64,000 nucleotides of DNA, taken from positions 5,608,501-5,672,500 of the forward strand of contig JBBBDQ010000913.1 in assembly GCA_037127315.1 (NCBI GenBank). The letters run 5' to 3'. The translations under genes and the position numbers were made by a program. Numbering within the stretch: the first letter of the stretch is position 1; each line of letters opens with the position of its first letter. Of the stretch, positions 10,431 to 21,707 are shown piece by piece. Source of the stretch: Ascarosepion bandense. Its lineage: Eukaryota > Mollusca > Cephalopoda > Sepiida > Sepiidae. The notes under the pieces are model-generated. The model had not been told where the DNA came from. It worked only from the letters and a program-made list of their open reading frames with translations, and ran no database searches.

Positions 10431-10768
10431 TGGAACTATATGGATAAATACATATTTTTGACTCTTTCAATGACCAAACAAATAATTAGTCTTTATATAC
10501 TCATTTAAGGATTTCCAAAAAGTATAGCACTTAACTTCTTCGCCAACTTAACTGGGTAAAGATATTTGACACCTTACCTTTCCCTTCTTTCCTCGTAACA
10601 CTCGCCAGTAGTAAACTCTATGTCTTTCTTGTTTTGAATACAACAAAAACTGTATATTTATAAATATTTTATTTGGTGTGTTTTGTAATTAAATATTTGT
10701 CTGTGAATCATCTCTGAGTTTTGGTCAATCATTTTTTTTCTTTTGTTACACTTAACACCTAACAAAAT

Positions 10769-11213
10769 TGGGGGCTCGTCTGGGATAACATGTAACAAAA
10801 TTGAGGGCTCGTCTGGGATAACATGTAACAAAATTGGGGGCTCGTCTAGGATAACATGTAACAAAATTGGGGGCTCGTCTGGGATAACATGTAACAAAAT
10901 TGGGGGCTCGTCTGGGATAATATGTAACAAAATTGGGGGCTTGTCTGGGATAATGTGACAAAATTGAAGGCTCGTCTGGGATAACATGTAACAAAATTGG
11001 GGGCTCGTCTGGGATAACATGTAACAAAATTGGGGGCTCGTCTGGGATAACATGTAACAAAATTGGGGGTCGTCTGGGATAATATGTAACAAAATTGAGG
11101 GCTCAACTGGGATAAGATGTAACAAAATTGAGGGCTCAATCTGGGATAACATGTAACAAAATTGGGGGCTCGTCTGGGATAACTCGTAACAAAATTGGGG
11201 GCTCATCCGATTC
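10769..11213 (+). repeat. 14-unit, 33-bp array of a tRNA-Pro-type primer binding site
   Basis: Each unit contains TGGGGGCTCGTCTGGGAT or a close variant, spaced exactly 33 bp for most of the array. This matches the well-known retroviral tRNA-Pro site TGGGGGCTCGTCCGGGAT at 17 of 18 positions. The first copy lies four bases after the end of LTR-D, where a primer site belongs. Between sites is AACATGTAACAAAAT or a variant. Units 7 and 10-12 are diverged, and the last ends TCATCCGATT. The array is leader sequence amplified in tandem. Confidence 0.85.
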
Positions 11214-11513
11214 TAATATCATAACAGTATAGTGTTCAAGCTCTTTTCAAAATTGCTACCTGCTGGGATTGCCAATATCATCAAGAATAACCTTCCTGAT
11301 AAATTGACCATGATGAGATTCAAACCCAGGTCTCGTGGTTGGAAAGTGAATGTTCAAACATTTGGCCAAGTGCCCAAAACATTCTGATGCATATACACAC
11401 ATATGCATGCATATATGAGTTTTATTAAACTCAACTCACAAGGGCTGGCCGTTTAATTTTTTTATTGTATTTTTCCTTTTTTGAATAAAATACATATCAG
11501 GGATGTAATTGTG

Positions 11514-11783
11514 GGTATGTGTTGTGGTGCAGTTGATTTCTCAAAACGAGAAATCGGGGAGCCAAGTTCAAATTCCGGTTGAATGCCCTGCAGTCACTTA
11601 CATGCAAATACCCTTGGGAAAGGTATTAATCCATCCCTTCCCTCCAGTTATTGGTTAAATAACAGTACAGAGTGGGTTCTATAGCCTTAGCTGGCAACCA
11701 GTCTACTGCAATGGCAACCTACTGCAGGATAATCTTCTGCCAAGTCAGTGTATCATGTATGGCACCTAATTGACTGACATGCA
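11514..11783 (+). mobile_element. tRNA-derived SINE, family A
   Basis: The head GTTGTGGTGCAGTTGA (A-box-like) and GCCAAGTTCAAATTCCGG (B-box-like) are followed by the family body: GCAAATACCCTTGGGAAAGG, GGTTCTATAGCCTTAGCTGG, GGCAACCTACTGCAGGATAA, and a tail TATGGCACCTAATTGACTGA. The SINE-A consensus used throughout this annotation is inferred from the copies in this window. Confidence 0.8.
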
Positions 11784-11954
11784 TATATATATAAAATATA
11801 TATTTTTGTGTACACATTTAAACAATTTACTTAATGGCCTTAATAATCGAGAGATTTTGTTAGGAAAATATTCATCTTCCGGCTGTTAGGAAACGTCATT
11901 AGTTTGGATGTATCTTAGACCACACGGCAAATAAAAATATATCAGATTTAATCT

Positions 11955-12100
11955 AGTTCATATTGGATATATATATTAGTCATTTACATACAAACTTGTT
12001 TCGCTGTATCACAGCTCATCAGTGTGGCTAGACACAGTCACTTGGCAACCAGTCTACCAGAGCAGGTAGTGGCAATCTGTTGCAGGATAATTAAAAGAAA
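11955..12100 (+). mobile_element. SINE-B tail (minus) fused to SINE-A fragment (plus)
   Basis: 11955-12025 matches the SINE-B 3' segment in reverse (GCTGTATCACAGCTCATCAG). It is followed directly by a SINE-A piece, GGCAACCAGTCTACCAGAGC and GTTGCAGGATAA. Both are truncated. Confidence 0.55.
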
Positions 12101-12622
12101 AAGCCTATCTAAGCACTGTGAAGGGCATTCAGGGCACAGTGAAAACAATAATATCATTGTTGGCTATCCACTACATTTCTGACTGTCTCCAGCAAGTCTG
12201 ACCTATGTCATGTCACCGGACCCAGATGGAATGGGAAGAGAGAGTGAGGCTGATGACCATGTGCAACTTACCTTCACTTAAATCCAATTAAAGTGCAAGT
12301 TATGACTTCTACCATCACTTCAAAGCATTGTGGCGATGAACAAGTGGCAAAAAGTGACAGGTGTGACCCACTGACGGTTGCAGTTTCAACTCTGCTGCAA
12401 CAGGCTCTTCCATGCAAAGATTGGCCTTATCAACCACCTCAGCACCCACCCCAAAAAAAACCCTTAGTGACTAGAAATCGTTGTCTTCTTTGCCTGTGAG
12501 GGATGAACATCATCAATTGTGGATAAAGTATCCAAAATTCAGGCTCGATCTATTTTTTTTATCTTTTGTTCAAGTACTTTTTAACATCTCCATTATTATC
12601 AAGGTCTATGCACTGTTAGTAC
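12101..12622. other. Unassigned 0.5-kb spacer
   Basis: Moderately GC-richer than its surroundings. No recognised gene, repeat end or splice pattern, and short open frames only. Confidence 0.4.
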
Positions 12623-13336
12623 TATCATGTGTTAAGTGTAACAAAAGAAAAAAAATGATTGACCAAAAACTCAGGGTTAAAACACAGACAAATATTTAAT
12701 TTAAAAAAACATTAAATACAAATATTTACAAATATACAGTTTTTGCATTGAAAAAGAAAAACAGAGTTTACTACTGGCAGAGTGATGACTAAGTGTTACG
12801 AAGGGGAAAGAAGAGTCAGTATCTTTAACCAGTTAACTTGGAAATAGTTTAAGTGCTATATTTTTGGAAATCCTTAAATGTGGATATAAAGAATAATTTC
12901 CAGTATAGTCAATGAAAAGAGTCAAAAATATCTATTTACCCATTTAGATCCATCAGGTTCCCTTTCAGGTTTTAGTTGGTTGGCAACTTTTCTTAGAGAT
13001 TCTTTTGGCTGGATATAAATCTTTGAATCAAAGCCAGAGTTGATAATGTCAACAAATCCTTTTAACAACTCAACTCTCTTCCTAAAACCTATTTTTATAG
13101 AGGCTAACACCTAATTTGCATATTATAGAATCTTTTAGAATTCTCTCAATTTCACTCAAATTTTTTTGGACATTCTAGCATCTTCCACAAGTTTTATTTC
13201 TAATTTCCTTATTTTTATGATTACTTCATGAATTAAACATTTTTTGTAATAACAAGTAGGACTCAAATGAATTTCTTACTACAACTTTTTAGACATTATT
13301 AATATTATTTTTATATATAAATGCATCCTCATAACA
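12623..13336 (-). mobile_element. Solo LTR family D, minus-strand copy
   Basis: On the minus strand it starts TGTTATGAGGATGCATTT at 13336 and aligns with the plus copy at 8693-10764 except for that copy's nested LTR and tandem units. A 4-bp GTAC flanks both sides (12619-12622 and 13337-13340), consistent with a target duplication. No primer site follows, so it is a solo LTR. With the other copy it forms a large inverted repeat about 2 kb apart. Confidence 0.75.
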
Positions 13337-14015
13337 GTACAGTAGAGAAGATTTCATTGGCTACATTTTAATGTTTTATAGACAGATTAACTTTGAATCA
13401 GTAGAAAGTGGCATTATGGTAACTTTAATGCCTATCATGCCAAGTGACTAAAACACTCTATCACTGACCTTGCTGGCATACAAACCCTGAATTTCTCAAT
13501 CACTCAATCTCTCATGCAAGTGGTAGATTTCCCCACATGTTTACCCAGTAACACTGAAGGACACACTTCTCTGTTTGATCTCTTATTTACTTCTATCTCT
13601 CACTCATGTCATGCTATGCAGCTCTGCTTTCTTGGAAACTCATGCAGTGATGTTTGTAAACATCTCTTTCTGCTTCCCCTCCATCCAGGAACCTTTTCCC
13701 AACAGCATATATTTCTCTCATCAGCGTGTAGATTAGAACTTATTCAGTGATTTTCTTCATGACATCCCTTAGAACAAAGTTTTTAGTCTCCCTATTCCAT
13801 ACAGAATCGTTTCCTGGGTGAAAGCTGATTTTGAAGCTTTCATTCCAGCAAGGAAATTCTAAATTAAATCTCGTTCATCACCTTGGTTCTCACCTGCAGG
13901 CTCAGCTGCTATTGTCCACAGAAATCCCTTCCTCTGGCTGTACTGGTGTGCATGTCTGATTGCAATAGACAACTCATTGTTTCTGCTCATAATGAATGCA
14001 AACGCACCCTAAATC

Positions 14016-14725
14016 AGTGGTTCCCAAACTTTTTTCTGTCATTTCCCTCAATACCCAGTTCAACCATCCAGATTTCCTCCTTCATGTGTATGTGAGAAAG
14101 AGCAGTTAAAACACACTGAGACTATTTACTACTTTATTTTTCAAATGTACAAATATACTGATAAACTTATAGTTACAGAGTAAAGTGGATAGAGAGCAGT
14201 TAGTAACAACTAAGCATAGCCATAGAGAGCGGTTAGTAACAAATAAAAGGACTTTTGTTTGTTCTTCTACTTCAGAATTAAATTAATGAGAAGGGTAATA
14301 CTGCTTCTTGTGCACCAGTGTATCAATATCAGGGTTAGTTTTGGCAAGTGTGCAATGTATGTCGCATTCCACCTCTAGTCAGTTTCGTGTTTTAGGCTTG
14401 ATTGTGAGTAAAATAGAAAATCCTGACTCACAAAGGAGGTTGTGAAAAACAGAATGTGGATTTTCAATGCATTGTTGCTCACTTGTAGGTATGCTCCATG
14501 CATATTAACTTCGAATTCTTCAAGACCTTGTGCACGAAACTCATCCTTGGCAGAAGAGTCATGTTTGAGCTCCAAGAACTCATTTTGAATGTTCTCAGGG
14601 ACATCATCCACCTGACATATAAATGGGTTTTTTTATTTAGTAGGTAGTGTAATTATTTTCCCCCTAGTAGTTTCAACTCCCCACCCCCCACGAGGGGGAA
14701 ATTTCTCCAAATTTGGGAATCTCTG
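14016..14725 (-). mobile_element. hAT element, 710 bp, inside LINE-B
   Basis: The termini are CAGTGGTTCCCAAACTTTTT and, at the right, the near-complement AAATTTGGGAATCTCTG, both typical hAT ends. A perfect 8-bp target duplication CCCTAAAT lies at 14008-14015 and 14726-14733. Removing the element and one duplication joins the LINE-B frame as CKRTLN then ELKLLFADRMK with no shift, which confirms the insertion. Confidence 0.92.
14375..14611 (-). pseudogene. hAT transposase C-terminal dimerisation-domain remnant
   Basis: The 78-residue minus-strand frame contains ELKHDSSAKDEF, LEEFEVNM and VSNNALKIHILFFTTSFV, the order seen in the hATC dimerisation region of Charlie/ZBED5-like transposases (..LEEFW..., VSN.AL..L.PF.TTY.CE..FS). 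The expected aromatic and Cys-Glu residues are partly lost. The catalytic core and BED zinc finger are absent, so this is an internally deleted, non-autonomous copy. Confidence 0.75.
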
Positions 14726-16189
14726 CCCTAAATGAATTAAAATTATTGTTTGCTGATAGAATGAAATAATGTATCGCATCTTGCAAGTTTGGTTTTAGAG
14801 ATTATTGGCAGCTCTGCAAATGTGTGTTGATCAACAGCAAATTGTCAATCCATTGTTGCCAGTAAGGGCCAAGAAGAAAGACATGGATACAAGAAGATAG
14901 GTTGAACCAGTGTATTAGAATAACAGAACATATGTACAAATGAGAGTGTTATTAGTCAGCAGATAGCAGTGTACATCTGAGCTGTATAGTTACACTGCAT
15001 CTCAACTGCCTTGACAGTCTCACAACTGCCTCTAGCTGCCTCCCAGGAAATCTTGCAGGTAATTATTTATGCAAGGAGGAAGAGTTCATTCTACTGTAGA
15101 ATAGGGCACTATAATGCAATCCTACTTCCATTCAATCAATTCAAAATCCTGACATCTACAGCAGACAAGGTTGAATGCTTTGCTCACAAATTCTCTTCTA
15201 ACTTCACACTTGACACATCTGGAATACCAACACCCATTTTGTAACCTAAAACAGAGGCTCAAATGATTGATATATGCATAACCCCACCTCTGGTTTCAGA
15301 CATCATTTATAAATTAGACTCTCATAAGGCAAGCAGAGGTGGTCAAATCCCACTCCTTTTCCTAAGGAAATATGCCCCTGAGCTGGCTCCTCTCCAAACT
15401 CTACCACTATTGCTTTTCTACTACCTGTAGTTTCTGTTTTTAAGAGCTCTGATGAACCACATAACTCCTATAAGTATCATCCCATTAGCCTTGTAGCACT
15501 TTTCAGCAACGTATTGAAGGCTCTAATCAATGCTGAAGCAGTTAAACATTGCACCTCTCACGACCTACTCTTTGACAAACAATATGATTTCCACTTTGCC
15601 AGGTCTACCACTGATGTGCTAACGACCATCACTGAATGTGTATACCAGGCTCTTGATAATAATGGCGAAGCTTGAGCTATTGCTCTAGATATCTCAAAAG
15701 CGTTTGATAGGGTTTGGCATGCATGTCTTTTGTGCAAACTCCAAAACTACAGTATTTCTAGACGATTGTTTGTTCTAATCCAATTGTTCCTATCAAATTG
15801 TGAAATGATGCTCAATTTGAATGGGCAAGTTGCCAGATCCTTTTACATGAACATGAGTGTCCCTCAAAGCTCTATCCTGGGCACTATGCTGTTTCTGGTC
15901 TTCATCAATGATCTTCCTGATGTAATCAGTTCCAAAGTAGACACCTATGAAGACAACAGCACCACTTACACCAATCTCAATAGTAAATCTGCTAAGTCTG
16001 ACAAAATCAGCCTGACTCCTGCTCTTGGAATAAAGCTCCAATCAGTGGTTAACTGGGGCAGGTAATGGCTTGTAAACTTTAATGCCCCCAAAACTGCTCA
16101 ACTTTAACCACTATACAGAAATTTTCCTGCTAGCCATCATCATGGCTGATGTATGTCTTCTTGAAGGGTGAAATATTGTGCTCCCTTGA

Positions 16190-16798
16190 CCTCACTTTTT
16201 CAACCAATCTGAAGTGGAACAAATATATTGGATCTATAACTGCATCTACTGCTAGGAAGGTTAGGTCTCTGTGTTGGTCCAGAGAGTTTGCAGATTTATA
16301 AATCTACCATTCAGCTGTGCATTGAATACTGTTGCCATATCTGGTCAGGTGCAGCTGCTATTCATCTTGAGGTTCTTGACAAAATCCAAAGAATGATCTG
16401 CAATGTAATTAGTCCTGACATTGGCATCTCAGCTATAGTCACTTTCACATCGACATGACATGGCTTCTCTCTGTCTTTTCTGCTGATATTTTCATGTCAA
16501 CTGTTCTGATGAGTTTTTTTCTCTTGTTCCCTATCCACGTGAATTTAAACGTGATACTAGAGTGGAATTCCTTGCATTCACTTACGCGCAAATACCCTTG
16601 GGAAAGATATTAATCCATCTCTTCCCACCAGTTATGGGTTTAATAACAAGACAGATTGGGTTCTATAGCCTTGGTTGGCAACCAGTCTACCGCAGAAAGC
16701 AATGGCAACCTACTGCAGGATAATCTTCAGCCCAGTCAGTCATGTCTCTTTATATATATATATATTTGTTCCACTTCAGATTGGTTGAAAAAGTGAGG
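16190..16798. repeat. 39-bp perfect inverted repeat flanking a SINE
   Basis: Positions 16190-16228 (starting CCTCACTTTTTCAACC, within LINE-B) recur as exact complement at about 16760-16798, after the SINE-A copy and a (TA)n tract. Confidence 0.85.
16560..16755 (+). mobile_element. SINE-A, 5'-truncated
   Basis: The head is missing. The body runs from GGAATTCCTTGCATTCACTT through GGTTCTATAGCCTTGGTTGG to CAGTCAGTCATGTCTCTTTA and a (TA)n tract. Confidence 0.8.
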
Positions 16799-16799
16799 C

Positions 16800-18141
16800 T
16801 TTTTGCTATCATCTGTTGTGGGCCGTTCTGGTGATGTGTTGGCCTTGCTTGTCTTAATACACTTCTTTTATTTTTATATATGTAATTTTGTTTGGAGGTT
16901 AAAAAGACATCAACCCACATCAGAATTATAGAAATTACAAACAAATCATATACAGAAGATAAAACCCAATATGCATAGACAAAAATGATAAAATGCTTTA
17001 GTATGCATTTCAGAGAAATCATTGTATATTTAAAATTTGGGCTTATCTGTTAGTAGCAACATTTTCTATCAAAACTGGTTGAATGTCTGCCTTCTTTGGA
17101 TGTTGAAAATGAAGAGAGAGAAAAATTTTGATTTTTGTTTTCATGGTGAAATGCTTGTTCTGATGCATCATGGGTGTAAGAATCTTATAGAACAACCAGC
17201 CAGTAATCAACTAGAATAGAAGTTGAGTCTAACTGACAAAAAGCCACCAGGGCAAATTGATAGGTGGCTTAAATAATAACCTGAGAGATTCCATTCAGTT
17301 ACAGGCAAGTCTATTCTGTAAGCAGTGATTGGCTGATAATTTCAGTGTGTATATTGAGCTCCATAAATATTGAGCACAATATCCACCATTTGTTTTTGAG
17401 CCGCATAGAGACGTATTCAGTTACAAACCTGTTTATTTTTGTCTGCCAACTGGATGCTAGTTGGACACATCAGGAAGGTGAGTCTCACAATCTTGAATGT
17501 TCATCTTCCTACAGGGAGACAAAAGAAGACCACCATGTTGAAAGGCAAGTTATTTGACTTCTACAATGGGAGTATTATATATTTAATTATTTTTTTTTTT
17601 GTAATTTAATTTTTTTCTTTGTTTGCTGTTAATTACAATGCTTATTTGTATTTTAAAGTATTTTTATTGGATATTAATTATTTATTGGATATTATTAATT
17701 ATTTGTGTTCCAAGACTACGACTTAATCTAGTAATAAGCATTGGAAGTTATTAGTAATTCATTTGTTGCTATGACTACATATTCACAGATATTTGTCTTA
17801 TTTTGATAGTTGTATTTTGGCATCTTGTGATGTGCAAGTTTTAACAAGTGACAAGTTATTCTACAAGACAGTGTGATGTATATGTGATCCATTTAAGAAT
17901 TTTATACCGTTTTTTTTAATTATTGGAGATGGAATCTTCTAGAGGGCATAAGAATTCATAGACATTATTTTTACATAGAGGTATCTTTTAGGTTTCAAGT
18001 TATTGGTCAGAATTAGATTAGATATTTTGAATTTATTTTTTGTAGATAATAAAACTGAAGTGTTTGTCAGTTTTGTGAAGCAATATAAACCTATAAATTA
18101 TATTTTTAAAGATCAGGGAGTATTGTGAATTGGACAATAGG

Positions 18142-18144
<3 letters not shown>
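16800..18144. other. Unassigned 1.3-kb AT-rich stretch
   Basis: No repeat family recognised. Near 17478-17550 there are splice-like signals (GGAAG|GTGAGT, then CTTCCTACAG|GG, then AAAG|GCAAGT) around a short open frame. The implied 37-bp intron is very short, and no homologue is recognised, so I do not call an exon. Confidence 0.3.
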
Positions 18145-18182
<38 letters not shown>

Positions 18183-18257
18183 TTTGGTTTAAAAGCAATT
18201 GGATGTCTAACTGTACTGATGAGCTGTGATACAGCAAAACAGATCTGTCTGTGGATG

Positions 18258-18320
<63 letters not shown>
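18145..18320 (+). repeat. (TA)n, SINE-B 3' fragment, (CA)n and (TA)n
   Basis: (TA)n to about 18178, then GCAATTGGATGTCTAACTG..GATGAGCTGTGATACAGC of SINE-B to about 18262, then (CA)n and (TA)n. It is the same arrangement of SINE-B tail and microsatellite as at 6922-7080. Confidence 0.8.
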
Positions 18321-18323
<3 letters not shown>

Positions 18324-18554
18324 GGTTTCATTAGAAATGACAGACAAAGTATTATCATTAAGTTTTTTCCATAATTTTCATGTGTTTCTATGATTTTTTC
18401 TTTTCAGAACTCAAATTATATAAGAAAATACAAAAGCTTTGAACAATTTTTATGTAAATTGAATTGTGAAAAGAAAAAAAATCATAGGAACACATGCAAA
18501 ATTATATAAAAACTTAATGATAATACTTTGTCTGTTGTTTTTAATGAAACCTGC
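18321..18554. repeat. Fold-back element, arms about 85 bp
   Basis: The left arm 18321-18405 starts GCAGGTTTCATTAGAAATGA. The right arm 18468-18554 ends with its near-complement TTTTTAATGAAACCTGC. The loop is about 62 bp. (TA)n tracts lie on both sides. No coding content. Confidence 0.85.
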
Positions 18555-18579
18555 AGAAAAGAAAGATTATTGCCCAAAT

Positions 18580-18581
18580 AT

Positions 18582-18619
<38 letters not shown>

Positions 18620-18950
18620 TAGATAGATAGATAGATAGATATATATATATGTATAAACTGATGTATTTTTTCTTAAATTTTCTCTTTTAAGGGAGTGACC
18701 GTTATTTCTATTTGTTTTTTTAGGTCTTTGTGAATCTCATTTGTGTAAAATCCTTTGTAAAATAAAGATGGAAGCTGATGATGGTTTGCCTGAAATAGGC
18801 CTATACTTTCGATTCACCATGAAATAACGTGTCTGCCTTAATTTTTCTTATATATATATACACACAATATATATACACAAAATATATACACAATATATAT
18901 ACACAAATATCTATACATATATATATATATATGTGTGTATATATATATAT
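18580..18950. repeat. (TA)n, (GATA)n and (CA)n/(TA)n tracts
   Basis: Microsatellite runs at about 18583-18650 and 18850-18950, separated by 200 bp of ordinary sequence containing no recognised element. Confidence 0.9.
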
Positions 18951-18951
18951 A

Positions 18952-19330
18952 TAAATTACCCAAGCTTGAATTTTGATATACATACATAAAAAACATAATA
19001 ATGGCTGGCTAATTGTTTTTGAAGCAAACCCATTTGCTTAAGTAGTCAGCCAGTCCTTGTTGTACAGATGCCTGCTCAGTCACATTTGCATGTATTCAAC
19101 ACTGGCAGACCTGTAGTTTACACTGTAACTATGCTGAGTAGACATTAGTTACAAACCCTGGGAGGGAGTACATAATCTAGAATATAGTGAACAGTTTTCT
19201 TTAGCAAAGTTGGTACACTTATATGTTTTGGCAGAATTAATGGTGACTTTTTGCTAGCACAACTTTCAACAGCTTCCAGATACTTTTGTCTCACCAGTTA
19301 TTCACAAGGTTTGTACCAAACGACTGCATA
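18952..19330 (+). repeat. Dispersed repeat R1, copy 2 (uninterrupted)
   Basis: Same-orientation relative of 8000-8690. It reads CAAGCTTGAATTTTGATATA directly into CATAATAATGGCTGGCT, so it is the empty-site counterpart of the MITE at 8030-8429. Confidence 0.75.
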
Positions 19331-19394
19331 TTGAAGGAAAAGAGATAAATAGCAAATTAAATTTTAGGTGGAGACACCCAAAGTATGGAGCTCA

Positions 19395-19505
19395 AGTAGA
19401 CTTTAAAAGGAACTAGAAACCCAATCTTAAACCAGAAACAAGGGATTAATCTCTACTCTTGTTCAAAAGAATAGGGTCAGAGTGGGAAATGAATGATAGG
19501 CGAAC
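19395..19505 (-). repeat. Single diverged unit of the LINE-tail minisatellite
   Basis: It contains CCAGAAACAAGGGATTAATC, CTCTTGTTCAAAAGAATAGG and GATAGGCGAACC, matching the units at 35913-36560. From 19506 to 20047 I see nothing recognisable. Confidence 0.5.
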
Positions 19506-20047
19506 CGAACCTATATTGAAAGGGTAACCAGTGAGGAATTGTTGGAAAGAACTGAAGTGAGAAATGAGCTACTGTTAGTCATCACAGAATGACAGCTTTA
19601 CTTTCCCAGTTATATTATCTGCAAATGAGAATTAGAGTGTGTGGCATTTCAAGGTCGTATTGCAGGAGAGCAAGCATGAGAACAGCATTTTTGGACTGAA
19701 TTAAGGAAGTGACAAGGACAGAGTCTACTGCAACCATCTTTTTCAAAGGAGGAGAGACATGATTGGCCAAGCATACATCATTTATGGTATCTAAGCAAGC
19801 AACCATATAAAGTAATGTAAGAGATCACAAAATCAATGTCTCGACAAGGCTTCATGCTATCAGCATCAACTTTAAACAACAAATAATTATTTTCAATATA
19901 ATCTCTTTACTTGTATAGAAATCCAACACTTTCCCATTAATCATAGAGATTAAACATTATACAATAAACTTTCCAGTAGTCAATGAGTTACTAAGTATCA
20001 GGCTATAGACTTATTGATTCAGATTCATGTTTTCTTTCCGAATATTG

Positions 20048-20216
20048 AGTCAGTTAAGTTCCATACATGATAGAAGTTTGGGCGATCATGTCTCAAAAGA
20101 GACATGACTGACTAGGCAGAAGATTATCCCGCAAGCTATAGAACCTAATCTGCTCTGCTATTTAACCCATAGCTGGAGGGAGAAGCAATGGATTAATACC
20201 TCTTTCCTTGTACCAC
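20048..20216 (-). mobile_element. SINE-A 3' part, minus strand
   Basis: From GTCAGTTAAGTTCCATACAT through GAGACATGACTGACTAGGCA to GGATTAATACC. The tRNA-like head is missing. Confidence 0.75.
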
Positions 20217-21204
20217 TTGTAGCTGCCGCTAGGCACCATTTGCTACCAAACCCAATGTAAAAATCAGCAGGTTCGTTTTCTTGCTGAAGTGAGCCCTGTA
20301 TTCTTGACCAGCGGCCTTGTCACCCCTTGGGACAATGTGACCAGAAAATATAGTTCCTTATATTTTAGGATGACATAAATCATAATGAGGTCTAAATGAA
20401 AAGTATGAGACAAAACAGTAAAGTTAGAATAAGTAAATAGAAATATAACAAATAAGCTGTCTTACGGCAACCTTTTCTAAAATATAGGATTTTTGGTCTC
20501 TGCATAAGAAATAGAAAACCCCTTAACAGTCTTTTGGATTGAGACCTTCTAAGAGGTCAGACGTAAATTTGTTATCTCCAGTGGCAGCACATTCATTCAG
20601 TACTGTTAGGGAGTAACTCAATTGCCATAGACCATACGAGGTGCCAACGAGGTAATTAACATTTTTTCCATTCAATTTTTAACAAACTCTAGACAATTTT
20701 TATAGTTAATGGAATTTAATTCTTCTAAAGTTTTTATTGAGTTTAGACCCTTCCTTAATTTGTAAAAATGTATTGTTTTGGTGGTTCAAATGATTCTTGC
20801 TGATTTAAACACTTGCTATAAGTTCCCTTGCTTTGTTATAACTATTTATGTAAATTTCATTGTTTATTTTCTTATTTCGTCGAATTTTGTAGTTATATAT
20901 GCTTGTGCATATTCTTCCTCCATGTGCTCATGTTATTTGTTTGTCTTAATTGCAGTTTTCACAGCTGCACAAGTACTGTAAAGGAAATAAAACCTTTTAT
21001 AATATATACCTGCAGTTTGTCAGTTCTCTCATGCATGTTTCATGTGGCAATGGCAATTATACCACTCACGAAAATAACTGACTCCTTCTATCATACTTTA
21101 TTTTTACAGGAGTAAAACAGGAGTAGAGGTTTACCACTTGTTTTCTATTTAAGATTAAGTTTCTTAAAATTCTATTTTAACTCTATAAATTAAAATAAAA
21201 TCTT
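20217..21204. other. Unassigned 1-kb stretch
   Basis: No recognised repeat or gene. Two overlapping open frames near 20778-21115 encode only hydrophobic, low-complexity peptides with no family resemblance. Confidence 0.35.
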
Positions 21205-21590
21205 TTCACCCCAAGCAAGGCAATAATACCACTAGAACACACAAGATTACAGGGAGTGAAAGCAAAAGGCAATAAGACAACCGAGAATGACAAGGATTGA
21301 AGTGCCTCAACCACATGAATTAAAGATTGTTACTAGATTGACATCTAGGTCCCACCCTTTTATCTTTATATTAGTTAAATGTAACAGCCGCTTCTTTTTA
21401 TCCAACATTTTCTTTCTTTGCACTTCCTGCCTGTGAAACTCCCTTCCAATTACTTGTTTACCTGCTAGCTACAATCTCCAAAACTTAAAATGCAATGTCA
21501 ATTGCCATCATCTTGATTCCAATTCATCTTTTCTTCTTTCTTCAATACCCCCTGTGCCCAGTTTTTTTTCCCCCGTGTGCTCACACCTTG
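21205..21590. mobile_element. Two LINE-B fragments in opposite orientation
   Basis: 21205-21290 is the family 3' tail in reverse (CACCCCAAGCAAGGCAATAA). 21325-21590 is a plus-strand C-terminal piece with TRLTSRSHPF and a diverged LWNSLP-like NSLPITCLPASYNLQ. The head-to-head layout could be an inversion during insertion or two separate fragments. Confidence 0.6.
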
Positions 21591-21707
21591 CTTGAGTTGA
21601 AATAATTAAAAAGAAAAAGGAAAAGGCTTCAAGAAAACAGAAGATGGTGATTGATGTTGCATTTCAATTTTTGAAGATTGAAGTTATCCAAACTAAAATT
21701 TATACTA

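Larger units (their letters stand above)
8693..10764 (+). mobile_element. LTR family D, plus-strand copy, carrying nested insertions
   Basis: It begins TGTTATGAGGATGCATTT and ends CACTTAACACCTAACA, four bases before a primer-binding-site match. It is similar in inverted orientation to 12623-13336, which lacks the 1-kb block 8735-9772. That block is a separately inserted LTR. This copy also contains a 107-bp tandem expansion. No gag or pol is recognisable after the primer site, so only the 5' LTR and leader survive. Confidence 0.75.
13450..16500 (+). mobile_element. LINE-B: Jockey/CR1-like non-LTR retrotransposon, degraded
   Basis: Fragments of one polyprotein read in order on the plus strand. 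An endonuclease C-terminal region near 13510-13600 includes EGHTSLFDLLFTS. A linker is split by the hAT at 14016-14725. Reverse transcriptase follows, with motif A ALDISKAFDRVWH near 15690-15720, a motif B relative VPQSSILGTMLF near 15860, and motif C decayed from YADD to YEDN near 15945. C-terminal pieces such as YKSTIQLCIEYCCHIWSG lie near 16290-16350. Many stops and frameshifts and the lost catalytic Asp make it inactive. At least nine other fragments of this family lie in the window. Confidence 0.8.

Noticed and set aside
10658..11206. 182-codon frame with PQFCYMLSQTS repeats
   Set aside because: It is the primer-binding-site array read through; the 33-bp period is divisible by three, so frames stay open.
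10769..11213. CRISPR-like regular array (33-bp period)
   Set aside because: Repeats are contiguous with no unique spacers, the genome is eukaryotic, and the unit matches a retroelement primer site beside an LTR.
17440..17560. Host exon with splice sites
   Set aside because: The implied intron is under 40 bp and the peptide has no recognised homologue, so the signals may be chance.
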